Below are positions 35,613-45,119 of a stretch of 51,520 nt of DNA, piece after piece; within the stretch, counting starts at the first letter, position 1; each line of letters starts with the position of its first letter. The notes under the pieces were generated by a model. It searched no databases, was not told the DNA's origin, and saw only the letters and a program-made list of their open reading frames with translations. Position numbers and translations under genes: made by a program. The stretch spans positions 1-51,520 of the forward strand of contig JAFSKT010000148.1 in the NCBI GenBank assembly GCA_017448845.1, written 5' to 3'. The DNA is from Lachnospiraceae bacterium (lineage in GTDB: Bacteria; Bacillota; Clostridia; Lachnospirales; Lachnospiraceae).

Positions 35613-36454
35613 CATACAGCTCTCGAGAAAACAGCTATACGGTTTTATCCACCGTCTTTAAGGGTGAGGTCAATGACTGCTATTTAGCAAGGAACCCCGA
35701 CAAGGGGGATCAGAGCGTTCATACCCTTATCGTCATAAAGAACCATGAGACAGTTAAGGATCTGATGGAGATTTTCAGGCTTTGGAAGAATAAGGAGGAT
35801 AGCCCTCTTTTGGAGTATTTTTCCACGGGTCAGGAATTCTGTCTGGTCTTTCCCTACAGGGTGGAGAGGCCACTGAATAAGTTCTTTGTGGGAGAGGCCT
35901 TTACCCTTAAGAGATGCGAGGACATCTGTGAAAACGTGATCCTCTCATGTATAGCAAGCAGCCTTCCCCCGGCTCTGCTTTATCTGATCTTAAATCAGGA
36001 AAAGCTCAACCTTTCAAAGGATGACAGCATTTATTTAAGCTATACCCTGGACTTAAAGGATCTGGACAAGACCAGGACAGAGAAGGACTGCGCCACTGAC
36101 TGCGCCAAGATACTCCTTGACATACTGTCCACAAAGTCCAGTGAAAAGAATATAAGTTATGTGCTTCTGTCCAAGAAAATGCAGAACAGGAGCTATTCCC
36201 GTTTTACCGAGATATACAGGGATTTAAAGATCGCCTCTACCCCGGCAAAAAAGCGGAGTATCATCACAAAAATAAAAAGCTTTTTCTTCAGGAATGCGGA
36301 CAGTCTTTTCGGAATACTTTTCTGGATAAGCCTGATCCTTATGGTAGTGGCACTGGGACTTTTGTTTTCACACCTGGTGCTGGGAGATATACCTATTTTA
36401 CGCATATTTTTTAACAGCTTTAAGAATATTGGAACGGAGTCACTGCTGCAATGA
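35609..36454 (+). CDS. membrane-anchored pseudokinase-like protein
   Basis: This 281-residue protein overlaps the previous gene by 4 bp. Residues about 8-210 read like a protein-kinase fold without catalytic residues. They show a glycine-poor beta1-beta2 (YTVLSTVFKGEVNDCYLAR), a possible beta3 lysine (LIVIKNH), a hinge-like stretch (CLVFPYRVERPLNKFF) and no HRD or DFG. One membrane helix lies at about 232-258, with a short outer tail. The layout (cytosolic pseudokinase, then a helix) recalls EssB/YukC of type VII secretion, a different system. A scaffold role at the membrane is likely. The kinase fold is my reading by eye and needs a structure prediction to confirm it. Confidence 0.5.
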   Translation: MTYSSRENSYTVLSTVFKGEVNDCYLARNPDKGDQSVHTLIVIKNHETVKDLMEIFRLWKNKEDSPLLEYFSTGQEFCLVFPYRVERPLNKFFVGEAFTLKRCEDICENVILSCIASSLPPALLYLILNQEKLNLSKDDSIYLSYTLDLKDLDKTRTEKDCATDCAKILLDILSTKSSEKNISYVLLSKKMQNRSYSRFTEIYRDLKIASTPAKKRSIITKIKSFFFRNADSLFGILFWISLILMVVALGLLFSHLVLGDIPILRIFFNSFKNIGTESLLQ

Positions 36455-38922
36455 ACATTCGCGTAAGGATAATAGCCTGTATCTGTATAGTGAGCGTGCT
36501 CTTTTCGCTTGTGATCCTGTCTGAGACCATGTCACATCACAGACATGATCCGGAGTATACCGTGGATACCTCGGGAGTCGCAGCCACCAACGGAGTTTAT
36601 TTTTCCGAGAACTGGAATGGGGAAGGATACCTTTACCTCATCAATTCCGACGGAAGCGTAAAATACATGATGGGGGCGGAGGACTTAAAGGAAAAAGAAT
36701 CCAACGGGTTCTGTCTCTTTGAAGGCAGGATATATGCTCTTTTCAGCAGTGTGGTCGAACATGACGGTATGATTGATTCTGTTTACCGCCTGTTCATGAT
36801 GGATCCGGACTTCAGGGTAGTTGCAGCTACCGGTAAGTTCAAACTGGACTATTATGATGTCGTGACGGATATCACCGCTACCCAGGGCAATATCTATCTG
36901 ACCACCATCGGGGGCGAAGACGGCGATATAAACGTCTTTGAGATCCCAATGGATGATCTTGAGGAATACAGCAGCAGTTTTTCAATTCCCGGAACCGAAG
37001 AGGAGGAAAAAACGGATCCCAACAGCCTGAGCGTACCGAGAAATATCCTCTTCAGGGATGATTCCCGTGAATTCATATACGTGGATGCTGTATACGAAGA
37101 CGGTGTACTGCAGATCAGAAAGGATACGGACGACCTGAAAGGGGCTTTCGTCCCCGATACCAGAGTGAAGAATGCAGTAGACAAGATGCATTTCAATCTG
37201 GCACAGATGGTGAGGCTCTACAGGAACTATGTGGGTTACTGGTTTACCGGGATCATTATATGGCTGATCATCATAATAGCCCTGAGTATCGTGCTGAAAC
37301 GCAGGAACAGGATGGTTTATGTATTTACCGTTACGGAATTTGTCTATGCTGTAATACTGTTCACATCGGTCTTCTTTATCCAGAGTTATTATTCCTCTGT
37401 TGCCCGGAGCGAGAACAGACGCTTTGCATCCCTTGCATTGAGCCATGAGATGAGCGTTCTGGGAGATCTGGATCTCTATGATTTTGAGGATGAGGATTAT
37501 TACAGGAGCGAGGAATACGGCTACCTGAAAAAGGAACTGAGAGAGTTTGTAGATCTTGACGAGGCTTCGCTGTTCTTCTTAGATGCCTTTATCGTGAGGA
37601 TCAAGGATGGGGTGATACTGACCTCCTCCAGCGGACACAATTCCACCAATGCTTCTTACGAGTATGGGGGCCAGATGGACACCCTTTTAACGGCCATCAG
37701 GGAAAGGAGCATGCATCCCCATGCAGAAGGGGATTTAGACGGAGTAAAGATAGAATCTACTGCTGTGACGGACATGGATCCTTCTTCCAAGTATGCTCTT
37801 GTGGGGGTTTATTATTCCGGCTCATATTATACAGGGCTCTGGAGCAATGCAAGGTTTGTGATGCTCCTCGCCGGCGGAATATTTATTTTAGGATCCCTGT
37901 TGATCATATTTATCATGTACTTAATGACCTTAGACTTAAGGAGCTTTGAGCAGGCCATAAGGGACGTGGCTTTAGGCAGGACAAAGATAAAGGTACCCAC
38001 CACTCCTTCAGAGGATATGAAGTCCATGTGGAGTTCCTTAAGCGAGCTCACCAAGCGGATAGAGGAGATAAACTACGACAAATACAGGATATTCGAAGGA
38101 TATTATCGTTTTGCGCCTAAGAATATCGAGACCATAATGGGCAAGGAATCCATTTTCGACGTGAAGAACGGAGATGTTACACGCACAGAGGGCACGCTGA
38201 TGCTTGTATCAACACAGGAGACCGGTTACGGCGAAAAGAGGATAAACAGCTTAAAGAATATTGTTTCATACATGAATCAGTATTCCGAAAGGGAAGAGGG
38301 CATCCTGGTGTCCGAGGACAGCTCCTTATCCATACTGCAGTTCCTTTTCTTAAGCGGCTGCAGATCGGTATCTTCCCAAACCACCCACTTCCTTCACAGG
38401 AATGCATCGGACGAGGATTCCGGTTTTGTTTCCGTATTCCTGTACTACGGCGAATTCCTGTACGGCGTTGTGGGCGTGAATACCCAGAGCCTTATCTTCC
38501 TTACTTCGGAGCATGCCAAGGAGATGGAGGATTATGCAGCCTGGTTTGAAAGGCTGAATATCCCCATGATAGTTACCGAGGATATTGTGGACAGGGAAGA
38601 TCCGGGACAGGTGCGTTACATCGGATATATCAAGCCCACGGGAAGAACCGAACACCTCCGCCTCTATGAGGTACTGGACGCCTGCTCTGCAAGGGAAAGG
38701 CAGCTTAAGCTGGTGAACAGGGAGAAATTTGAGAAGACCCTGGAGCTTTTCTATTCAAGAGACTATTATCTGGCACGGAATAATTTCTCCGAGATCATCA
38801 AGGAATGTCCGGATGACGAAGTTGCAAAGTGGTACTTATTCGAGTGCGAGAATTACTTAAACGGCGGAGCGGATCCCAATGATTCGGGAAGCCTGAAAAT
38901 TACTGATCAAGGGGCATATTAA
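36451..38922 (+). CDS. membrane sensor with HAMP and degenerate class III cyclase domain
   Basis: This 823-residue protein begins with a signal-anchor helix (1-24). An extracytoplasmic propeller-like region (about 40-255), two helices (about 263-312), a second outer domain, another helix (about 468-493) and a HAMP linker (DLRSFEQAIRDVALGRTKI) follow. Residues about 551-745 align with adenylate/guanylate cyclases (YYRFAPKNIETIMGKESIFDVKNGD; later YIKPTGRTEHLRLYEVLD). However, the metal-binding Asp motif expected after that opening is replaced by LMLVSTQET, so catalysis is unlikely. A TPR-like end (about 764-803) follows, as in many bacterial cyclases. It overlaps both neighbours, so I infer a sensing or docking part of the CIS that signals by conformation. 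Confidence 0.65.
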   Translation: MNIRVRIIACICIVSVLFSLVILSETMSHHRHDPEYTVDTSGVAATNGVYFSENWNGEGYLYLINSDGSVKYMMGAEDLKEKESNGFCLFEGRIYALFSSVVEHDGMIDSVYRLFMMDPDFRVVAATGKFKLDYYDVVTDITATQGNIYLTTIGGEDGDINVFEIPMDDLEEYSSSFSIPGTEEEEKTDPNSLSVPRNILFRDDSREFIYVDAVYEDGVLQIRKDTDDLKGAFVPDTRVKNAVDKMHFNLAQMVRLYRNYVGYWFTGIIIWLIIIIALSIVLKRRNRMVYVFTVTEFVYAVILFTSVFFIQSYYSSVARSENRRFASLALSHEMSVLGDLDLYDFEDEDYYRSEEYGYLKKELREFVDLDEASLFFLDAFIVRIKDGVILTSSSGHNSTNASYEYGGQMDTLLTAIRERSMHPHAEGDLDGVKIESTAVTDMDPSSKYALVGVYYSGSYYTGLWSNARFVMLLAGGIFILGSLLIIFIMYLMTLDLRSFEQAIRDVALGRTKIKVPTTPSEDMKSMWSSLSELTKRIEEINYDKYRIFEGYYRFAPKNIETIMGKESIFDVKNGDVTRTEGTLMLVSTQETGYGEKRINSLKNIVSYMNQYSEREEGILVSEDSSLSILQFLFLSGCRSVSSQTTHFLHRNASDEDSGFVSVFLYYGEFLYGVVGVNTQSLIFLTSEHAKEMEDYAAWFERLNIPMIVTEDIVDREDPGQVRYIGYIKPTGRTEHLRLYEVLDACSARERQLKLVNREKFEKTLELFYSRDYYLARNNFSEIIKECPDDEVAKWYLFECENYLNGGADPNDSGSLKITDQGAY

Positions 38923-40175
38923 TGGGCAATAATCTGTTCAGTGTTCTGATATCTACCATAAAGTCCAGATTTGCCGCCATTGTTTCGAAGGTAAAACTCT
39001 GGACCAGCTGGAACTACATACGTACCAGGATCATCGGCGGTATCCGGGACTTCTTCTTCAAGCTCTTTGATGTCAGGCCGAAGAACAAGAATGATTACTA
39101 TACCATTTTTGGCTGGATGCTCAGCAAAAAGCTGGCTTATTCCGCCATTATCATAATCGGTGTACTGAGTATCTGGTATATTTCCGTGACCACGTCCATC
39201 TTTTCCAGTATAACGGAAGCCGGCGGACTCAGGACCTATGCCTACAATTCCGTACTCCTGCGCCTTGCTTCAAACAGGGTAAGGATAAAGGGCAAATCCG
39301 GTTATCTTGCCTATGAAGGAGATGTGAAGGACGGTTATGTCACAGGGCAGGGAGTATTGTACTCACCGGATAATGTGATGCTCTATTCCGGAGCTTTTGA
39401 GAAAAACGTCTACGAGGGTCAGGGGACCCAGTACTATAACAGCGGCATACTTCACTATACCGGAGAATTCCATAAGAATCTGTATGAGGGAAAGGGAATC
39501 TTATACAGGGAGGACGGAACCGAAGAATATGACGGCGAATTTGCAGCAGGAATGAAGGAAGGCGCAGGCAAGCTCTATGACAGCGGCGGAAATACCATAT
39601 TTGAGGGCAGCTTTTCCAGTGATGAGATAGTTTACAGCAGCCTTCTCGGAAAGACCGCAGAGGAAGTCCGCTCCATGTACATGGGGAAGCAGGTGCTTTA
39701 CGAAGAAAACGAGATGCTGGGAAATGATTTTGTGGTTGTAATGAACGATATAGGAGCTCTCTACTATGCTTCCGGGGATGAAAGTGCAACAGACGATTCG
39801 GAAAAGGTGACGGCAGTATATGTCCTCTCCGGTGTTTTCCGCTCCGGAAACAAAGAGGCAGATGAAATAAGCGACTTAAAGCTTATCTTTGGCGATCCTG
39901 TGTATGAAGGCAATTCCTCCGTTATAATGCCTGAGGCCGTGGCTATAAACGTTCTTAATGCTTCGGCAAGAGCAGTGAGCGGCAGGGTAACAATGGATAC
40001 AACGGAAGTATATAGTGATGACATAATTATTAATGACTTTGACGCCACTTATCCCGTATATATATATACATTCCAAAGAGGAGATCTGATCTACTCATTT
40101 GTTTGCAATCAGAAGGGCGGATATTTCGACTTCTTCGAGATAATGGAGAGCGGAGCTGATGACGAAGCGGCATAG
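38922..40175 (+). CDS. MORN-repeat membrane protein
   Basis: This 417-residue protein has one membrane helix (about 63-85) after a basic cytoplasmic N-terminus. Residues about 126-232 hold four to five MORN repeats (YEGDVKDGYVTGQGVLY, YTGEFHKNLYEGKGILY). These are beta-hairpin repeats known for protein or lipid contacts and as wall-linked scaffolds. The C-terminal 180 residues form a beta-rich domain with no family I recognise. Orientation predicts that the repeats lie outside the membrane. The start overlaps the previous stop by one base (TAATG). The role in the CIS is unknown; an envelope scaffold is the simplest guess. Confidence 0.6.
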   Translation: MGNNLFSVLISTIKSRFAAIVSKVKLWTSWNYIRTRIIGGIRDFFFKLFDVRPKNKNDYYTIFGWMLSKKLAYSAIIIIGVLSIWYISVTTSIFSSITEAGGLRTYAYNSVLLRLASNRVRIKGKSGYLAYEGDVKDGYVTGQGVLYSPDNVMLYSGAFEKNVYEGQGTQYYNSGILHYTGEFHKNLYEGKGILYREDGTEEYDGEFAAGMKEGAGKLYDSGGNTIFEGSFSSDEIVYSSLLGKTAEEVRSMYMGKQVLYEENEMLGNDFVVVMNDIGALYYASGDESATDDSEKVTAVYVLSGVFRSGNKEADEISDLKLIFGDPVYEGNSSVIMPEAVAINVLNASARAVSGRVTMDTTEVYSDDIIINDFDATYPVYIYTFQRGDLIYSFVCNQKGGYFDFFEIMESGADDEAA

Positions 40176-42237
40176 ACCAACTTCATACAGAGTGGCTGCA
40201 TTTATCGCAGCTTTTTGCCTGCTTTCTTCTTCGTTGGTTTTTTCCCTGCCCCGGAGTACCTTTGCAGCGGGACAGACTCCGAAGAGTAATGATAAGCTCT
40301 TAAAGATGTCCACCTGCCGCGCCCTCGCCCTTGAGAACAGCTCCAGCTATGAGTCGCTGCAGATGGCTGTAGACTCAAAACAGGCTGCCAAGGAGAGCGC
40401 CATTAAGGGGATAAAGCTTAAGCAGAAGAACCTGTCCACTTTCAGGTGGTCTCCGCTGTTAAGCTTCAAGTTCCCGCAAAAGCCCAATTTTGCCCAGGCT
40501 TCCGAATTCCAGTTCAAGCCGGTGAAGCTAAGCTCGGAGATAAATGTGGCGCAGCATAAAGTTCAAAATGCGGTATTCGGTATAAATGAAAACGTCAATA
40601 ACCTTTACACGGATATTGTGTCCCTTCAGGAGAACTTAAGCTTTAATGAGATGAGGCTTAAGGCGCTGGAGGACGGTATAGCCCATAATAAGGCAAGGCT
40701 TAAGATGGGTGAAGCCAATCAGTCCGATATAGACAGACAGCAGAAGAAGGCAGACACCTTAGCGAAGACCATTGCCAGCGAGAAGAGGTCTCTGGAAGCC
40801 GACCTGAAAAAGATGTCAAAGCTTACCGGACTTGATGTGACCACCGGTTACCGTTTTGAGAAGCCTTTTGTGGAAGCCACCATTGACCGTTCTTCTTTAG
40901 ACGGGATCAAGACCTATACGGAAGACAGGGATGAGGCTTATTACGAGGCCTGTATGGCAGCCACCACCGCAAGGATGGAGCTCAACACCAATTACGGTCT
41001 TATGAAGTCCAAGTACGGTAAGGACATAGGGATGATATCAGGTTATGTAAACCAGGCCCTTAACGGACAGGATGTGAGTGCCCGTGCATTTAAGAAGGAT
41101 TACAAGGCTTTTCTTGATAAGATAGACAGCTACTGGAAGGGCAAGAAGAGGATACTCTTTATAAAGATACCCAGGGAATGGTTCAAGGGAAGTCTGGACG
41201 GTACCCGTTATATAGAGGATGACCCTTACGTACTCTACCAGAACGTCCTTGATTATGTAGGCGCCAGAAAGGATGAGGAGGCTGCAAAGGAAGAGCTGGA
41301 TCAGAGCGTTGAGGACAATTTTAATAATTATATCTCGGTAAGGAGCTCCTATGAGTCCTACTTAAAGGATGTGGCAGATAAAGAAGCCGAAATGAAGATC
41401 CTTGCCGTAAAGAACCGCATGGGACAGATGACTCTTGAGGAATACGAGGATGAGCAGGAGGCTTATGAAGAGCTTCAGAACAGTATGCTGGATACCATGA
41501 AGCTCTATACCACCACCCTTTATTCCTTTGACAAGCTTACCTGCGGTGGGATCAGTGCCCTGCTGGAGGGAACGGATTCCGACCTGAAGACCGCCGTAGT
41601 GGGTGAGAGTTATGTGGAAAAGGATACAAAAGAAGCAAAGTATTACCTTACTTCCATAATACAGAAGGAATTATTCGAGCTGACTCTTTATATTCCGGAT
41701 GATTTTCCGGTATCCCTCTCCCATTTTGAACTGTGGTGCGATGACGAGATGATAGGGGAGCGTACTCCCATTGACGGTAAGTTAAGACATCTGGCTCTTA
41801 CAAAGGAAGGCATAAAGAAAGTAAAGATCCGTCTCTATGACGGCGCGAATTTCGTAGATGACTGTGTGATAGATCCTGCGGAAGAGAGCGGGACATTGAA
41901 TATCACCACTGCCATGAACATCAATAAAGAGGAGACAGGGGATCTGGGTACCTACGATATTTCTGTTAGCGAACTCACAGGATTCGCTACCATTACCGTC
42001 ACACCTCTTGCCAGTGAGGATATCAGTTCCTACAGGATAATGATGAAGGACGGAACGCCTCTCGGGACCGGAGCGAATATAGAAGTGGGCAAGGGACTTA
42101 CCCATCTGGGACTTGTGAGCGCAGGTCTTGACGACCTCATCGTCGAGCTTTACGACGGCAACTCAGAATTGAAATATACAGCTACATTTGACACCGTTAA
42201 CAGGAAGATAAAGAAGAGAGAAACGGGTAATGAATAA
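40159..42237 (+). CDS. secreted TolC/OEP-like coiled-coil protein
   Basis: This 692-residue protein starts at ATG 40159, inside the 3' end of the MORN gene (17-bp overlap, GGAG 4 bases upstream). The signal peptide is about 1-37 (cleavage near FAA). Residues about 50-250 resemble outer-membrane efflux proteins: CRALALENSSSYESLQMAV, then long helices with RLKALEDGIAHNKARLKMGEA. A second coiled-coil half (about 380-460) completes the TolC-like hairpin pattern. Two beta domains (about 490-680) follow that look Ig-like. A Gram-positive cell has no outer membrane, so this is probably a periplasmic or wall-zone tube or scaffold of the CIS. Homology to OEP is by pattern only. Confidence 0.55.
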   Translation: MTKRHRPTSYRVAAFIAAFCLLSSSLVFSLPRSTFAAGQTPKSNDKLLKMSTCRALALENSSSYESLQMAVDSKQAAKESAIKGIKLKQKNLSTFRWSPLLSFKFPQKPNFAQASEFQFKPVKLSSEINVAQHKVQNAVFGINENVNNLYTDIVSLQENLSFNEMRLKALEDGIAHNKARLKMGEANQSDIDRQQKKADTLAKTIASEKRSLEADLKKMSKLTGLDVTTGYRFEKPFVEATIDRSSLDGIKTYTEDRDEAYYEACMAATTARMELNTNYGLMKSKYGKDIGMISGYVNQALNGQDVSARAFKKDYKAFLDKIDSYWKGKKRILFIKIPREWFKGSLDGTRYIEDDPYVLYQNVLDYVGARKDEEAAKEELDQSVEDNFNNYISVRSSYESYLKDVADKEAEMKILAVKNRMGQMTLEEYEDEQEAYEELQNSMLDTMKLYTTTLYSFDKLTCGGISALLEGTDSDLKTAVVGESYVEKDTKEAKYYLTSIIQKELFELTLYIPDDFPVSLSHFELWCDDEMIGERTPIDGKLRHLALTKEGIKKVKIRLYDGANFVDDCVIDPAEESGTLNITTAMNINKEETGDLGTYDISVSELTGFATITVTPLASEDISSYRIMMKDGTPLGTGANIEVGKGLTHLGLVSAGLDDLIVELYDGNSELKYTATFDTVNRKIKKRETGNE

Positions 42238-45118
42238 GGGAAATGGCGGAAAAACTGCAAAAAGGGTGATACAGGCTCTGTTTGTGGCTGCGGCAGTTGT
42301 CCTGTGCTTTCTGGTAGTAAAGAAGAATACCATGGCCTCATTCAATGAGAACGAGGCTGTAAAGTATTCTGTCTATTCGGCAAGCCATACAATTGATAAT
42401 TCCACCCTCTTCATCGGAACCTATCTTATCAATATAAACGCAATGACCGACGAGCTCTATGAGAAGGCTATGGACAGCGCCAGCGATTCCAATCAGAACG
42501 ATATGTTCTATAAGTCCGAGCTTTCGGGGGGAGCCTGGTTTAATGTTACCAACGCTGAGGGGCTGGGTGATATCACGGACAGCGGGGAAGCGATACCGGA
42601 AAGCGAGCTGGCAGATCTTTTCGTCCAGTATTACGTGTCGCCGGACGGAGTAGTGACCAATGTGGTGACGGGGGATGCCATCAATCCTTTTGATATTCCC
42701 GATCCCTACAATCTTTCAAAGCTTCCGGAACTTAACCCTCTGTGGCTCCAGTACGCCAATTCCAGCGAAGTGGATGAGATATCGGAAGAAGATTACTTAA
42801 AAAATAAGAATTCAAGCAGTACCGGAAACACCAGAACCGACGTATATATGTATAGATTGCTGACAACATTCTTTTCCATGGATCTCAGGGACTCCGTTAC
42901 AGACGGATACGATGCGGATCTGGCCAGGCTCTTTGCCTGCTATCGTTCCTTAAAGGATTCGGGACAGGATGAGGAAGCGGATATAATCTACTCCCTGATG
43001 GCTAAGGTGGATGCCGCAAGGCGTCAGGTGGTAATGGAGAAACTGTCGGCTCTGGATGTAAATGCCCTGGATGTGCTCTATGAACTGGCCAACGGCGAGT
43101 ATTACACCTCCTTCGGCGATTTCAAGACCTCCGGTGACGATGAAGACGATATTACCGGAGAGCCGAACTACATAAGGGAATTGAGGGATTGTCTGGATCA
43201 TGAGTTTACAGAGGATGACAGCAGCGACGACTGGTGGCAGCCTCTTCAGAGTACTTATGATGAGTTTGCGGAATATGCGGAGCCTAAATCCAAGTCTTCG
43301 GATGACGGAGAGGAAGAAGAGGAAGAGGACGAGAGCTTTAAGATACCCAAACCTGCTTTCGCAGCCGATGATTCCCTGTTATCTGCCATAGGAGACAGTA
43401 TGGAGAGCTGCCAGGAGAGCTACAGCGAGTGTCTCTCCAAGGCCTTAAATGACAGTGATATGGTACTCGCCCATGCGGAGTATGAGTATTCGAGACAGGT
43501 AATAGATGAGGCTTCTGCTTCCGGAGCAGGGGGACCCATCAATTACTTAAAGGATGTTCTCAATATTAAGGAAAGCCGTATAAAGGATTCCGACAGCGAG
43601 AAGGAACTCCTTGACAGTTCTCTTTTAGGTCTTTCCGAAGGGAAATATCAGCAGTCGGTGACAGGAGGCGTATCAAGGGAGTACACGGCGGCCCTGTCTT
43701 CCGGAAGTGGTGCTGCTTCTGCGGAGAATGCTCTTAATGAAGAACTGGATACAGCCGAAGCATACAGGACAGAGCTGGAATTCCTGATAGATGCCTATAA
43801 GCAGAGGGAGACAGCTGCCCAGGCATTAAGCTATGTGAACGGATGCATAATCTGGTCCGAGGACCTGCAGGGATCCGTTCCCGAGGATGATTTCGCAGCA
43901 GATGCAACAGGCTCCATTGATAAGCACATCAAGTGGCTCAAGGACCTGGCAGAACAGATAAAGAATTCCGATGACAGCCTGAAGGATAAGCTGGATGACT
44001 TAAATGACAAGAAGAATGATCTCCAGGGCAAGAGGGATGCGGCGTTGGATGATAACGACCTTTCAAAGGCCCGGGATCTGGATGCTCAGATAGCGGCAGT
44101 GGATCAGGATATTGCTGATGAGGAAAGCCGCACCGGAAAGAGCAGCGAAGATAACCTGGCGGACAAGATAGCAAGCGATGCCGCCGCAGCTCTTGCAGAT
44201 GACCCGGATGCAGATATTTCGGGAGCACTGAGTGCACTTTCCGGAATGGGAGATACAGACGCCCTGAATGACTTAAAGGGTAAGGCGGAAAAGGCCGGCG
44301 CATCCGCAGAGCAGCTGCTGGGTATGGACGATGCTATTAAGGATTCCGCCGCAGGAAGCGGCAGTGGAGCAGGAGCCGGAGGAGCAGGCTCGGGCAGCGG
44401 TTCAGGCAGTGGAGCAGGAGCCGGGGCAGGTGATGGTTCCGGAGACGGATCCGGAGACGGTTCGGGCGATGGCTCGGGCGCAGGAGCCGGAGGAGCAGGC
44501 TCAGGCGGAGCAGGTTCCGGCAGCGGCTCGGGCAGCGGTTCCGGAAGCGGGGCAGGAAATGGATCCGCAACGGCCTCAATGACAGAGGCAGATATAATCG
44601 CAGCCCTGGAAGATGCTATAGGTAAGGATTTTAACAGTTTCAACGAAGCCGATTATGCCATTTCAACCGCCGCAGTTTCGAAGTTTGCAAGATCCGGTAA
44701 CGTTCCGGCAAAGGATCTGACTTCGCGTTTCGCAGACCAGATGAGGTCCAAGGGAAACAGGTATCTGTATTCCCAGTATTCGGAAAAGACGCCGGACTAC
44801 ATCAGCTTAAAGACCATAGGCGACTGCACCCCTTACAGGTATTTCTACGATGACAGCAGGCGCACTGCCACAATGACTCAGGGCGCTAAAGCATATATAT
44901 TCAATACCGGAAACAATATGGTGATCCGCGGAAGCGACACCGAAGAACTGAAATACATTACAGTGATGCAGAAATACCCTTATATTTCGGGAGAGGATGC
45001 GGAAGCGTTGTTTAACTGCAAGGACGAGTATCTGAGCGGAACTTCCTTTGCCGTATGTCTCACCGGAACCATGGACGCCAAGGTTGAGGAGATACTCTCA
45101 GCCTTAAGAGGAGAATAG
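42230..45118 (+). CDS. large anchored extracytoplasmic protein with Gly/Ser-rich linker
   Basis: This 962-residue protein has an N-terminal membrane anchor (about 14-32; signal-anchor, no clear cleavage site). The middle is mostly helical, with acidic patches near 360-370 and coiled coils near 570-660. Residues about 708-782 are almost pure Gly/Ser/Ala/Asp, a flexible linker, followed by a compact end domain (about 785-962). I recognise no family. The start overlaps the previous gene by 8 bp, and the next gene begins one base after the stop. It belongs to the envelope part of the CIS, perhaps a tether that reaches through the wall. Confidence 0.5.
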   Translation: MNKGNGGKTAKRVIQALFVAAAVVLCFLVVKKNTMASFNENEAVKYSVYSASHTIDNSTLFIGTYLININAMTDELYEKAMDSASDSNQNDMFYKSELSGGAWFNVTNAEGLGDITDSGEAIPESELADLFVQYYVSPDGVVTNVVTGDAINPFDIPDPYNLSKLPELNPLWLQYANSSEVDEISEEDYLKNKNSSSTGNTRTDVYMYRLLTTFFSMDLRDSVTDGYDADLARLFACYRSLKDSGQDEEADIIYSLMAKVDAARRQVVMEKLSALDVNALDVLYELANGEYYTSFGDFKTSGDDEDDITGEPNYIRELRDCLDHEFTEDDSSDDWWQPLQSTYDEFAEYAEPKSKSSDDGEEEEEEDESFKIPKPAFAADDSLLSAIGDSMESCQESYSECLSKALNDSDMVLAHAEYEYSRQVIDEASASGAGGPINYLKDVLNIKESRIKDSDSEKELLDSSLLGLSEGKYQQSVTGGVSREYTAALSSGSGAASAENALNEELDTAEAYRTELEFLIDAYKQRETAAQALSYVNGCIIWSEDLQGSVPEDDFAADATGSIDKHIKWLKDLAEQIKNSDDSLKDKLDDLNDKKNDLQGKRDAALDDNDLSKARDLDAQIAAVDQDIADEESRTGKSSEDNLADKIASDAAAALADDPDADISGALSALSGMGDTDALNDLKGKAEKAGASAEQLLGMDDAIKDSAAGSGSGAGAGGAGSGSGSGSGAGAGAGDGSGDGSGDGSGDGSGAGAGGAGSGGAGSGSGSGSGSGSGAGNGSATASMTEADIIAALEDAIGKDFNSFNEADYAISTAAVSKFARSGNVPAKDLTSRFADQMRSKGNRYLYSQYSEKTPDYISLKTIGDCTPYRYFYDDSRRTATMTQGAKAYIFNTGNNMVIRGSDTEELKYITVMQKYPYISGEDAEALFNCKDEYLSGTSFAVCLTGTMDAKVEEILSALRGE

Positions 45119-45119
45119 A

